64,000 nucleotides of DNA from Psychrobacter sp. FDAARGOS_221. GTDB lineage: Bacteria; Pseudomonadota; Gammaproteobacteria; Pseudomonadales; Moraxellaceae. A program made the position numbers and the translations under genes. The stretch's first letter is position 1; each line of letters opens with the position of its first letter. Shown here one piece after another: positions 27,111 through 35,201 of this stretch. The stretch lies in assembly GCF_002313155.2 (NCBI RefSeq), contig NZ_NWFK02000001.1, positions 310,001-374,000 on the forward strand, given 5' to 3'. The notes under the pieces were generated by a model. The model made no database searches. It was given only the letters and a program-made list of their open reading frames with translations, and was not told the DNA's origin.

Positions 27111-27143
27111 AAAAAAAGAAGCGCTAATAGCGCTTCTTTTTTT
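27111..27143. terminator. Bidirectional rho-independent terminator
   Basis: A 15-bp perfect stem AAAAAAAGAAGCGCT / AGCGCTTCTTTTTTT with a 3-base loop between convergent dnaE and the alcohol dehydrogenase gene. It has T-tracts on both strands. Confidence 0.92.
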
Positions 27144-27192
27144 GTTTCAATTTACTTAGCATTTAATCATTTATAGACTATCAGCGTATCTA

Positions 27193-28350
27193 TTATGAAC
27201 GTGCTTCAAAAGCTGCTTCAAAAATATCAATAACATCTGCTTTGTCGCCTTGTACTGGGTTGGTGACTGCACACACGTCTTTTAGTGCGTTTTCAGCCAA
27301 ATCTTCAAAGTCTTCACGTTTGACGCCAAGCTCTTTTAGCGACTTAGGAATATTGACAATGTCTGCCATTTTCTTAATTGCATCAATGGTATTTAGACCC
27401 GCCAAGTCACTGTTGTTGGCTAATAGGATTTCGCCCACTTCATCTAGACGCTGTTTGGCAGTTGCTGATGATTCGTTATAGGCTTCTACGTGTGGTAATA
27501 GCAAGGCGTTACACACACCATGTGGTAAGTTATACATACCGCCTAGCTGGTGCGCCATCGCATGTACATAACCTAATGAGGCGTTGTTAAATGCCATACC
27601 GGCTAAGAACTGCGCATAAGCCATGTCATCACGCGCCTGCATGTTGTTTGGCTCAGCCACTGCCACTGGTAGAGATTTGGCGATTAGCTCAATGGCTTTC
27701 ACCGCACAAGCATCCGTAATTGGGCTGGCTGCAGTTGAAACATAAGCTTCAATGGCGTGGGTTAACGCGTCCATACCGGTTGCCGCCGTTAGACTGGCTG
27801 GCATGCCTGCCATTAGCTCTGGATCGTTAATCGACAAAATTGGGGTAACATTGCTGTCAACGATAGCCATTTTAATATGACGCTCTTCGTCAGTGATAAT
27901 GGTAAAACGGGTCATCTCTGACGCGGTACCAGCTGTGGTGTTAATAGAGACCAGTGGTAATTGGCTGGTTTTTGATTGATCTAGACCTTCATAGTCTTCA
28001 ATTTTACCGCCATTAGTCGCTACCAACGCAATACCTTTGGCACAGTCATGTACTGAGCCACCACCAAGTGACATCACACAATCTGATCCGTGTTGTTTTA
28101 GTTGCTCAAGACCAGCGTTCACGTTACTAACCGTTGGGTTTGGTTGCACTTCTGCATAGACTGAGACGTCAATGTTTTTGGCTTCTAGTAAGCCTTTGAC
28201 TTTGTCTGCCAAGCCGATACCAGAGATACCTTGGTCAGTGACCAGTAGTACTTTTTTAAAGTTTAGTTTGCTAACTTGTTCAATACCGGCTTCTAGTGCG
28301 CCCTCACCAATTAGGTTGTTGGAAGGCATAAAGAACTGTGATAGAGCCAT
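27193..28350 (-). CDS. Iron-containing alcohol dehydrogenase
   Basis: 385 residues, family III (Fe-ADH) NAD(P)-dependent dehydrogenase. The N-terminal Rossmann-like half holds the cofactor motif [15 protein letters not shown] near residues 94-108, followed by [17 protein letters not shown]. The metal-binding half shows [32 protein letters not shown] (two His ligands) and NALLLPHV. The general resemblance is to YiaY/AdhB and Bacillus methanol dehydrogenase. The substrate (ethanol, lactaldehyde or another primary alcohol) cannot be set from sequence. Its divergent upstream region is long and AT-rich, which allows regulated expression. ATG at 28350 has AAGGAG upstream. Confidence 0.92.
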   Translation of the reverse strand: MALSQFFMPSNNLIGEGALEAGIEQVSKLNFKKVLLVTDQGISGIGLADKVKGLLEAKNIDVSVYAEVQPNPTVSNVNAGLEQLKQHGSDCVMSLGGGSVHDCAKGIALVATNGGKIEDYEGLDQSKTSQLPLVSINTTAGTASEMTRFTIITDEERHIKMAIVDSNVTPILSINDPELMAGMPASLTAATGMDALTHAIEAYVSTAASPITDACAVKAIELIAKSLPVAVAEPNNMQARDDMAYAQFLAGMAFNNASLGYVHAMAHQLGGMYNLPHGVCNALLLPHVEAYNESSATAKQRLDEVGEILLANNSDLAGLNTIDAIKKMADIVNIPKSLKELGVKREDFEDLAENALKDVCAVTNPVQGDKADVIDIFEAAFEARS

Positions 28351-29328
28351 AAATTACTCCTTAAATGAATGAGAGACTTAAAAATTAAGATAACAGTCTT
28401 AATTAACCGAGTACTTAAAGTAATTTTGATTTATAAAAATTGATAGTACTGCTGTTTTTATAATTTTTTTACTTGATTTCTTATATAAGATAGTTAAAGC
28501 ATTGATTGACTACATTTCCATTATTATAACATGGGTATTAAGTATGAAACATACTAAAAGTTTCGTTTTCAATAAGATCTATTTCTATTCTCTTGAACGC
28601 ATCATTCTTTTAAGCACCATTTTTGATTGTATTATGCTTAGAGTTGGAAAGTTGAACGTGCTGGCGAGCCTTGATAACGGCTCAAATTGGTCAAAAAATA
28701 CTCAACTAATGTAAGCGTACGTATCAAAGTATTACATTAGGTAACACTCAAAAATAATGGCAAATTATAAAAAAGTTTAATGCTGTTCAAACCAAACTTG
28801 TCAAATGCGATTTATTTTGCCTAATAGTGTTATCAAAAAGATAAAGGGCTTTTAAAAATCAGTTTATAAACTAAAATGGGTTGTGCCTTATATTTCAATA
28901 GTATTAAACAATAATCACTGCTTTTAGGTCAATAATTCAGGCGAACTAGAGCTAAATGCTACTTAAACAGCTCTATTAGCTCAGCTACATATAATATTTT
29001 TAATTAAAGTATTGTTAAACAACAAAATCGGTTAAAACAGGCCGCTAACATTGTACAGCAACTGTAACGCATGGGTTGCCCTGCATGGGCTCTGAGGATA
29101 TACTAGTCGCCAATAAGTAATCGAAACCGTTCAGAATCACCTTATCGAATCTGTGGCTTTAATTACTTATTATGATTAAGTTGATATCTAGTATTTACGC
29201 TTTTAAACGTTTAATCACTCCAGATATTAACTTTAATTGTAATGATACTTTTACATTGGTTTTATAAATTTAATCTTCATAATTTTGTAATAACCAATAC
29301 TTCACTTTTGATAACAAGGATAATAAAT
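28351..29328. other. Long AT-rich intergenic region
   Basis: Nearly 1 kb without a convincing gene between divergent genes. Short ORFs such as 28502-28714 lack a ribosome-binding site and look spurious. A small GC-richer patch at 29070-29100 (GCATGGG twice, able to form a weak stem) stands out from the AT-rich background. No riboswitch class was recognised. Confidence 0.4.
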
Positions 29329-30021
29329 ATGTCAAATAAATTAGAACTACTAACACCACAAAACTCACAAGTAATCTTCATTGACCAACAGCCACAAATG
29401 GCGTTTGGCGTACAGTCAATTGACCGTCAAACTCTAAAAAACAACGTTGTTGCTCTAGCTAAATCAGCCAAAGTATTCGACATTCCAGTAACCATTACTA
29501 CTGTTGAAACTAACAGCTTCTCTGGCCACACTTATCCAGAACTACTAGCTGTATACCCAGAGCATCAAATCCTAGAGCGCACTTCAATGAACTCTTGGGA
29601 TGATCAAAACGTACGTGATTTCCTAGCGAAAAACGCTGCAAACGGTCGTAAGAAAGTAGTTGTATCAGGTCTTTGGACTGAAGTATGTAACCTAACTTTC
29701 TCACTATCTTGCCTACAAGATACTGACTATGAAATCTACATGGTAACTGACGCTTCAGGCGGTACTTCAGTTGAAGCACACGAACAAGCTATGAACCGCA
29801 TGATCCAAGTTGGTATCGTTCCAGTAACTTGGCAACAAGTACTACTAGAATGGCAACGTGACTGGGCGAAACGCGACACTTATGATGCTGTTATGGACGT
29901 AGTAAGAGAGCATTCAGGTGCTTATGGCTTCGGTGTTGACTATGCTTACACTATGGTTCACGGTGCTCCAGAGCGTACTGAACACGGTGAGATGATTGGT
30001 CCAAACCCAGCTAACAAATAA
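29329..30021 (+). CDS. Isochorismatase-family cysteine hydrolase
   Basis: 230 residues. The start at 29329 is preferred over an upstream in-frame ATG (29242) because AAGGA is placed 8 bases before it and the protein then opens at the fold. The isochorismatase fold shows the catalytic Asp in VIFIDQQPQMAF near residue 19 and the nucleophile Cys in VSGLWTEVCNLTFSL near 121. A Lys normally completes the triad (region around FLAKNAANGRKKVV). The pattern resembles YcaC-type hydrolases. Substrate unknown. Codon use is strongly biased (CTA for Leu, GGT for Gly, CGT for Arg), implying high expression. It precedes XapX and amidohydrolase genes. Confidence 0.88.
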   Translation: MSNKLELLTPQNSQVIFIDQQPQMAFGVQSIDRQTLKNNVVALAKSAKVFDIPVTITTVETNSFSGHTYPELLAVYPEHQILERTSMNSWDDQNVRDFLAKNAANGRKKVVVSGLWTEVCNLTFSLSCLQDTDYEIYMVTDASGGTSVEAHEQAMNRMIQVGIVPVTWQQVLLEWQRDWAKRDTYDAVMDVVREHSGAYGFGVDYAYTMVHGAPERTEHGEMIGPNPANK

Positions 30022-30089
30022 TCTTCTTAACTATTAATAGGTAATTAATTTATTGCCTGCTAAAAGAAGTTTATAACTGGTTTAGTTTA

Positions 30090-30153
30090 AAAGGATTAAT
30101 TGAGTTTGAGATTTGACACCTGTTCTGGTCCATCTCTACTTGATTAATCCTTT
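30090..30153. repeat. Inverted repeat between isochorismatase and XapX genes
   Basis: AAAGGATTAAT (30090-30100) and ATTAATCCTTT (30143-30153) form a perfect 11-bp stem with a 42-base loop, followed by CTTCTTTTC. It could be an attenuating terminator that makes the upstream gene the major product. Confidence 0.5.
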
Positions 30154-30182
30154 CTTCTTTTCACCTAAAGAGTATATAAATT

Positions 30183-30410
30183 ATGAGAATTTATATTGCA
30201 TCACTAATTGTTGGCATTATAGTTGGCGTTCTTTACAACTTACTTAACGTAAGATCTCCTGCCCCTCCGACTTGGGCGCTAGTCGGTCTATTAGGTATGC
30301 TGATTGGCGAGCAAGCCATTCCTTATGTAAAACAGCATTTTTTCAATAACGGAACTCAAGTGAGTCAGATTGAAACGACAGGTACTCAAGAAGACACAAA
30401 TAACCAGTAG
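30183..30410 (+). CDS. XapX domain (DUF1427) small membrane protein
   Basis: 75 residues with two hydrophobic segments: IASLIVGIIVGVLYNLLNV near residues 4-22 and WALVGLLGMLIGEQ near 33-46. The V-R-S-P-A-P-P-T-W linker between them is the hallmark of XapX/DUF1427 proteins. The polar C-terminus is Gln/Thr-rich. Function is unknown. This family is often found beside isochorismatase-fold hydrolases and amidohydrolases, as here, which suggests a linked role. Confidence 0.85.
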   Translation: MRIYIASLIVGIIVGVLYNLLNVRSPAPPTWALVGLLGMLIGEQAIPYVKQHFFNNGTQVSQIETTGTQEDTNNQ

Positions 30411-30950
30411 CTGTTGATATGGCTTAGTTATATGCTCAGTTTTATAGCATATACAGAAGTTGTATAGGTTCGTTTTATAGGAAATTTATAACGATACAGG
30501 AAGTTGAAATTAATAATTTAATTAAGACTTGTTTTAACAGATAACAGGTTATTTAAATGATTAGTTAAGTTATTGTTGTATAAGTAAAAGTTTCTCGATA
30601 TGCCATCTTTTTTTAATGAACTTCATTGGGCATAGCTTCATTTTTTCTTGTATTTTTAATAAATAATACAAGTTGGTTTATTAACAAAAGTTATTAGCAT
30701 AGAGGCTTTGTATATGATTCATATTATTGTGTAACAGCATTATCTTTTGCTCTTGTCGTGTCCTGTTTTCTCCTATAGGATTTTAGATGGTTGATAAACC
30801 GCACTAGTTGGCCTAACTAATAGCCAACACAGTCAAAATAACTAAGCAAGATGCTAGATAAGCTAATGAAGGTTATTACCCGTAATAGTCCAAACGTCCT
30901 GAAAATCGTTAGCTAAAATTTTTTACTCTCATTTCAATAGGATAATAATT
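30411..30950. other. Intergenic region before amidohydrolase
   Basis: A 540-bp AT-rich spacer with no gene. An AATAGGATAATAATT ribosome-binding region precedes the ATG at 30951. The length suggests the amidohydrolase has its own promoter. Confidence 0.4.
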
Positions 30951-32837
30951 ATGACAACTCCCGACATTATTTATTATAACGGTAAAATAACCACACTCGA
31001 TCGATCTAACCCAGAAGCCACAGCCGTTGCCATTAAAGATGGACGCTTCGTAAAAGTAGGTAACGACTCTGAAGTACTCGATCTAGCCGGTTCGGATACA
31101 AAGTCTATCAACTTAAAAGGTCGTAGTGTCATTCCAGGTCTATTTGATAACCATACACACGTCATACGTGGTGGCCTAAACTACAACATGGAACTACGCT
31201 GGGACGGTGTTCGCTCATTAGCTGATGCGATGGCAATGCTAAAAGACCAAGTAGACAAAACTCCTGCACCACAGTGGGTACGCGTGGTTGGTGGTTTCAC
31301 TGAAAACCAATTCGCTGAAAAGCGTCTGCCAACAATCGACGAGCTAAACGCGGTTGCACCTGACACTCCTGTTTTCATCCTACATTTATATGACCGTGCG
31401 TTACTAAACGCAGCGGCGCTACGTGCTGTTGGTTATACCAAAGAAACACCAGAACCACCAGGTGGCGAAATCCAACGTGATGCCAATGGTAACCCAACTG
31501 GTCTATTATTAGCGAAACCAAACGCAAGCATCTTATATGCAACGCTTGCTAAAGGTCCAAAACTTCCATTTGATTATCAGCTAAACTCTACTCGTCATTT
31601 TATGCGTGAGCTAAACCGCTTAGGTGTGACTGGTATTATTGACGCTGGTGGTGGTTCACAGAACTATCCTGATGACTACGAAGTGGTTCAAAAGCTGCAT
31701 GATGAAGATCAGCTAACCGTTCGTATGGCGTATAACTTATTTACGCAAAAACCAAATGAAGAAAAAGAAGACTTCTTAAACTGGACTTCTTCAGTTACTT
31801 ACAAACAAGGTGATGACTACTTCCGCCACAATGGTGCCGGTGAAATGTTGGTTTACTCAGCAGCTGACTTCGAAGACTTCCGTCAGCCACGTCCTGAAAT
31901 GCCAGCCAACATGGAAGAAGATCTTGAAGAAGTGATTCGCATCTTGGCTCAAAACAAATGGCCATGGCGCTTACACGCAACCTATGATGAAACCATCGAG
32001 CGTGCGTTAAACGTTTATGAAAAAGTTGCACAAGACATTCCATTTGAAGGTTTAAACTGGTTCTTTGACCATGCTGAAACCATCTCTCAAAAGAGTATTG
32101 ACCGTATTGCTGAGCTAGGCGGTGGTATCGCGGTACAGCATCGTATGGCATATCAAGGCGAATACTTCGCTGAACGTTATGGTACAGCAGCTGCTTCAAA
32201 CACACCGCCTGTTAAGCAAATGCTAGACAGTGGTGTTAAAGTATCTGCCGGTACTGACGCGACCCGTGTTGCATCTTACAACCCATGGGTATCTCTATCA
32301 TGGTTGATCAGTGGTCAAACGGTTGGCGGTATGCAGCTATATGATCAAGACAACCTTTTAGATCGCGAAACTGCACTACGTATGTGGACTGAAAATGTTG
32401 CATGGTTCACTAACGAAGAAGGCAAACGTGGTCGTATCGAAGAAGGTCATTTAGCTGACTTCATCGTACCTAATAAAGACTTCTTTGCGGTACCAGAAAA
32501 TGAAATCCCATACCTAACTTCTGACCTAACTGTAGTTGGCGGTAAGCCTGTATTTGGTGCTGGCGAGTTCTCAGACTTTGACAGCCCACTACCTCCAGCA
32601 ATGCCAGATTGGTCACCAGTTAACCAGTATGGCGGCTACGCTGCTTGGGGCGACCCAGAAGGCGCAGGTAAGAATTCATTAGCGCCACAAGGTGCTGCTA
32701 TGGCTGCATCATGCGGTTGCTCAAGCGCATGTGCTGTGCATGGTCACAACCATGCCAAAGCATGGAAGTCTAATGCCCCTGTATCAAGCATGAAAGACTT
32801 CTTTGGTGCCTTCGGTTGCTCTTGCTGGGCAGTATAA
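30951..32837 (+). CDS. Amidohydrolase (YtcJ-like) with Cys/His-rich tail
   Basis: 628 residues, amidohydrolase superfamily, composite beta-domain plus TIM barrel. Metal ligands: GLFDNHTHVIRGG near residue 65 (H-x-H), WRLHATYDETI near 345, FFDHAETIS near 373, and the Asp in SAGTDATRV near 437. The extended tail after the barrel is unusual: CGCSSACAVHGHNHAKAW and FGCSCWAV give six Cys and several His in the last 40 residues, which suggests metal binding or redox (inference). Codon bias is strong, like the isochorismatase gene. The substrate is unknown. It is followed by a clear terminator. Confidence 0.88.
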   Translation: MTTPDIIYYNGKITTLDRSNPEATAVAIKDGRFVKVGNDSEVLDLAGSDTKSINLKGRSVIPGLFDNHTHVIRGGLNYNMELRWDGVRSLADAMAMLKDQVDKTPAPQWVRVVGGFTENQFAEKRLPTIDELNAVAPDTPVFILHLYDRALLNAAALRAVGYTKETPEPPGGEIQRDANGNPTGLLLAKPNASILYATLAKGPKLPFDYQLNSTRHFMRELNRLGVTGIIDAGGGSQNYPDDYEVVQKLHDEDQLTVRMAYNLFTQKPNEEKEDFLNWTSSVTYKQGDDYFRHNGAGEMLVYSAADFEDFRQPRPEMPANMEEDLEEVIRILAQNKWPWRLHATYDETIERALNVYEKVAQDIPFEGLNWFFDHAETISQKSIDRIAELGGGIAVQHRMAYQGEYFAERYGTAAASNTPPVKQMLDSGVKVSAGTDATRVASYNPWVSLSWLISGQTVGGMQLYDQDNLLDRETALRMWTENVAWFTNEEGKRGRIEEGHLADFIVPNKDFFAVPENEIPYLTSDLTVVGGKPVFGAGEFSDFDSPLPPAMPDWSPVNQYGGYAAWGDPEGAGKNSLAPQGAAMAASCGCSSACAVHGHNHAKAWKSNAPVSSMKDFFGAFGCSCWAV

Positions 32838-32911
32838 GTCTCGCAAGTTAACAAGAACACCATTTAACTTAAGCTGTTTAAGTTAACACTATAAGCTTAA
32901 GTTAATACGAC

Positions 32912-32949
32912 AAAAAGAGCCCGTTGATTGATTCAGCGGGCTCTTTTTT
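32912..32949 (+). terminator. Rho-independent terminator
   Basis: AAAAAGAGCCCG pairs with CGGGCTCTTTTT around TTGATTGATTCAG-like loop bases, followed by T's. It ends the amidohydrolase transcript. Confidence 0.88.
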
Positions 32950-33060
32950 GTGCTTGACGATTATTGTGCTAAATAGGGCTTAAAGTTGATACACTAGGCG
33001 TCATAAAATAGTAATATAGTAAGATAAATTGTATCTACCATAAGCGATAATCGTAGCCCT

Positions 33061-34047
33061 ATGCCAACTCAACAAAACACGCCTGCACCGCACAATAACT
33101 CTAACTCCGATAGTGTCGATAACATTGATAATATTGATGCGCTTGATAATAGCCATCATGACCAAAGCTTAAGACAGCGCCTAGCACAAGTGCGTATCGT
33201 GATGATTAATACGACCCTGCCAGCCAATATCGGCTCTGCAGCTCGTGCTATGCTGACCATGGGCTTAACCGATTTAGTCGTCGTTGCACCCAAGCATCCC
33301 ATTGATGATGAAAGCGTGTCGCATGCAGCAGGCGCACAAAGTGTGTTAAACAACTGCCGCATAGTTGATAATTTAGAACAAGCCACTGCCGATTGTCAGC
33401 TGGTATTTGCTGCCAGTAGCCGTCAACGTCACATCCCAAGACCGGTGGTTACGCCAGATCAAGCGGCGAAACTTGTGTTAGCTAGACCCACTCACGACAC
33501 CAAGGTTGCCATTTTATTTGGCCGTGAAGATCGAGGGCTCACCAATGATGAATTGGCTTTGGCTGATTATCATATTCAGATAGATGCCAACCCTGACTAC
33601 CCTGTGCTAAACGTGGCCTCTGCGGTGCAAGTCATTGCCAGTTTTTTCTACAGTCGCTTTTTACAACACAGTCAACAACCGCAAGGCTTAACCAATACTA
33701 ACGAAATTAATAACACAGATGATAGTAATCAAGCCATTTATAACCAGGCATTAGATAATGACTTAAATAGTGACTTAGATAACGACTTGAATAGTGAGAA
33801 CTTACTGATGCCAGTTATGCTGCGCCAAATTTGGGACAGTCCCGCCATCAGTCACGAGCAAAAGCTTAAATTACAATTACGTATTATTGAACTAATGTAT
33901 CAGTTGCAGTTGCTTGAAGACACTCAAACAGATAAGCTAAGAGACTTACCCAGTCGTCTGTCACGACTGCTGTCGCGACTACAGCTAGATCAAAAAGAAT
34001 ATGAGCTACTCAATGCGATTATTGCCAAAATCATGTTGAAACTCTAA
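33061..34047 (+). CDS. trmJ: tRNA (cytidine/uridine-2'-O-)-methyltransferase TrmJ
   Basis: 328 residues of the SPOUT superfamily; TrmJ 2'-O-methylates residue 32 of certain tRNAs. SPOUT features: INTTLPANIGSAARAMLTMG near residue 50, the knot segment VAILFGREDRGLTNDEL near 150, and YPVLNVASAVQVIASFF near 180. The N-terminal 40 residues are a low-complexity Asn/Asp stretch before the domain. A second Asn/Asp insert between the SPOUT domain and the C-terminal helices contains a 24-bp tandem DNA repeat (33751-33798). Both additions are longer than in E. coli TrmJ (246 residues). It precedes cysE. Confidence 0.92.
   Translation: MPTQQNTPAPHNNSNSDSVDNIDNIDALDNSHHDQSLRQRLAQVRIVMINTTLPANIGSAARAMLTMGLTDLVVVAPKHPIDDESVSHAAGAQSVLNNCRIVDNLEQATADCQLVFAASSRQRHIPRPVVTPDQAAKLVLARPTHDTKVAILFGREDRGLTNDELALADYHIQIDANPDYPVLNVASAVQVIASFFYSRFLQHSQQPQGLTNTNEINNTDDSNQAIYNQALDNDLNSDLDNDLNSENLLMPVMLRQIWDSPAISHEQKLKLQLRIIELMYQLQLLEDTQTDKLRDLPSRLSRLLSRLQLDQKEYELLNAIIAKIMLKL
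33751..33798 (+). repeat. 24-bp tandem repeat within trmJ
   Basis: Two copies (33751-33774 and 33775-33798) with three mismatches, encoding LDNDLNSD then LDNDLNSE. It is in-frame and lies in a linker, so copy number could vary without breaking the gene. Confidence 0.8.
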
Positions 34048-34180
34048 AATGAATCGTCAGTGCTGATTAACATAACAATTCCAGATTCAATCTAACCGAC
34101 TAACCTAATATAAAACACAACCTAATAAGCAGACGATAAATTAAGTCATCAAACACTCACTAAAACCATAAGATAATGCC

Positions 34181-35062
34181 ATGAGACTCATTAAAGCCCT
34201 TCGTAACGCCAAAGCCTCATTACAAGAAGACATCGCTGCGGTATTCAATCGTGATCCTGCAGCGCGCAACAGTGTTGAGGTATTACTGACCTACCCTGGT
34301 ATTCACGCGCTTATCCTGCATCGCGGCGCCCATTACTTATGGAATAAAGACTGTAAATTTAGTGCCCGTGCGCTCTCTTATGGCTCACGTATGATTACCG
34401 GTATTGAGATTCACCCTGCAGCCCAAATTGGTCGTCGTTTCTTTATCGATCACGGTATGGGTGTGGTCATCGGTGAAACTGCCAAAATTGGTGATGACGT
34501 TACCTTATATCACGGTGTTACCCTTGGCGGTGTTTCACTTGGTCAAGGCAAGCGTCACCCGACATTAGAAGACGGGGTAATTGTTGGTGCCGGCGCCAAA
34601 GTATTGGGTCCTTTTACCGTTGGTAAAAATGCCAAAATTGGCTCAAATGCGGTCGTGGTAAAACCAGTGCCTGAAGAAGCCACAATGGTCGGTAGCGCAG
34701 CACGTATGATCGGCAAAGCCCCTGAAGAGACGGAGTCCAATGCGGCGCAATCTTCAAATCAAGCCAATCAGGCAACCAAAGACTCTGATGAATCTCCATG
34801 CCCAGACAATGTGACCCGCCGATTAGACAGCAAGCGCACACCACTTACTGAAAAGGTCGACTTTAGTGCTTATGGCTTAAACCCTGATTCTGAAGACCCA
34901 GTTGCAGAAGCTTTTACTAAAATCTTAAATCACATTCAGCAATCTGAGAAGCGTATCAGCGAGCTACAGCAAGCGCTTAGCAAGCTAGATCCTAGCTTTA
35001 AACCATCAGATACGGACAGCAAGGTGTTATCTGCCGAAGAGTTAGATATTATTAGTAACTAG
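34181..35062 (+). CDS. cysE: Serine O-acetyltransferase (CysE/EpsC type)
   Basis: Makes O-acetylserine from serine and acetyl-CoA, first step of cysteine synthesis. 293 residues. The short N-terminal helical part ([29 protein letters not shown]) is the EpsC-like form without the long E. coli N-domain. The left-handed beta-helix hexapeptides include [40 protein letters not shown] and [19 protein letters not shown], with catalytic His-Asp in FIDHGMG and the conserved YHGVTLGG. After about residue 175 a 110-residue extension follows, low-complexity then coiled-coil ([19 protein letters not shown]), absent in the common enzyme. Confidence 0.93.
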   Translation: MRLIKALRNAKASLQEDIAAVFNRDPAARNSVEVLLTYPGIHALILHRGAHYLWNKDCKFSARALSYGSRMITGIEIHPAAQIGRRFFIDHGMGVVIGETAKIGDDVTLYHGVTLGGVSLGQGKRHPTLEDGVIVGAGAKVLGPFTVGKNAKIGSNAVVVKPVPEEATMVGSAARMIGKAPEETESNAAQSSNQANQATKDSDESPCPDNVTRRLDSKRTPLTEKVDFSAYGLNPDSEDPVAEAFTKILNHIQQSEKRISELQQALSKLDPSFKPSDTDSKVLSAEELDIISN

Positions 35063-35095
35063 TTCTCTCGTTTAAACAGCAGTATCTTTAACCCT

Positions 35096-35128
35096 ATAAG
35101 CCGAAAGTCTGATAGATTTTCGGCTTAT
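35096..35128 (+). terminator. Rho-independent terminator
   Basis: Stem ATAAGCCGAAA / TTTCGGCTTAT with an 11-base loop, after cysE. Confidence 0.82.
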
Positions 35129-35201
35129 TATTAGCAGTAAGCAAAAAAATTAGCATTCAAACTAACAATCAAAAATAACAACTATCAAAGGACTGATAAT
35201 C

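Noticed and set aside
28502..28714. 70-residue plus-strand frame in the 1-kb spacer
   Set aside because: AT-rich chance ORF with no initiation signal.
29070..29100. Possible riboswitch near GCATGGG repeats
   Set aside because: Does not match guanidine or other riboswitch cores I know; the stem is weak. Kept only as a low-interest observation.
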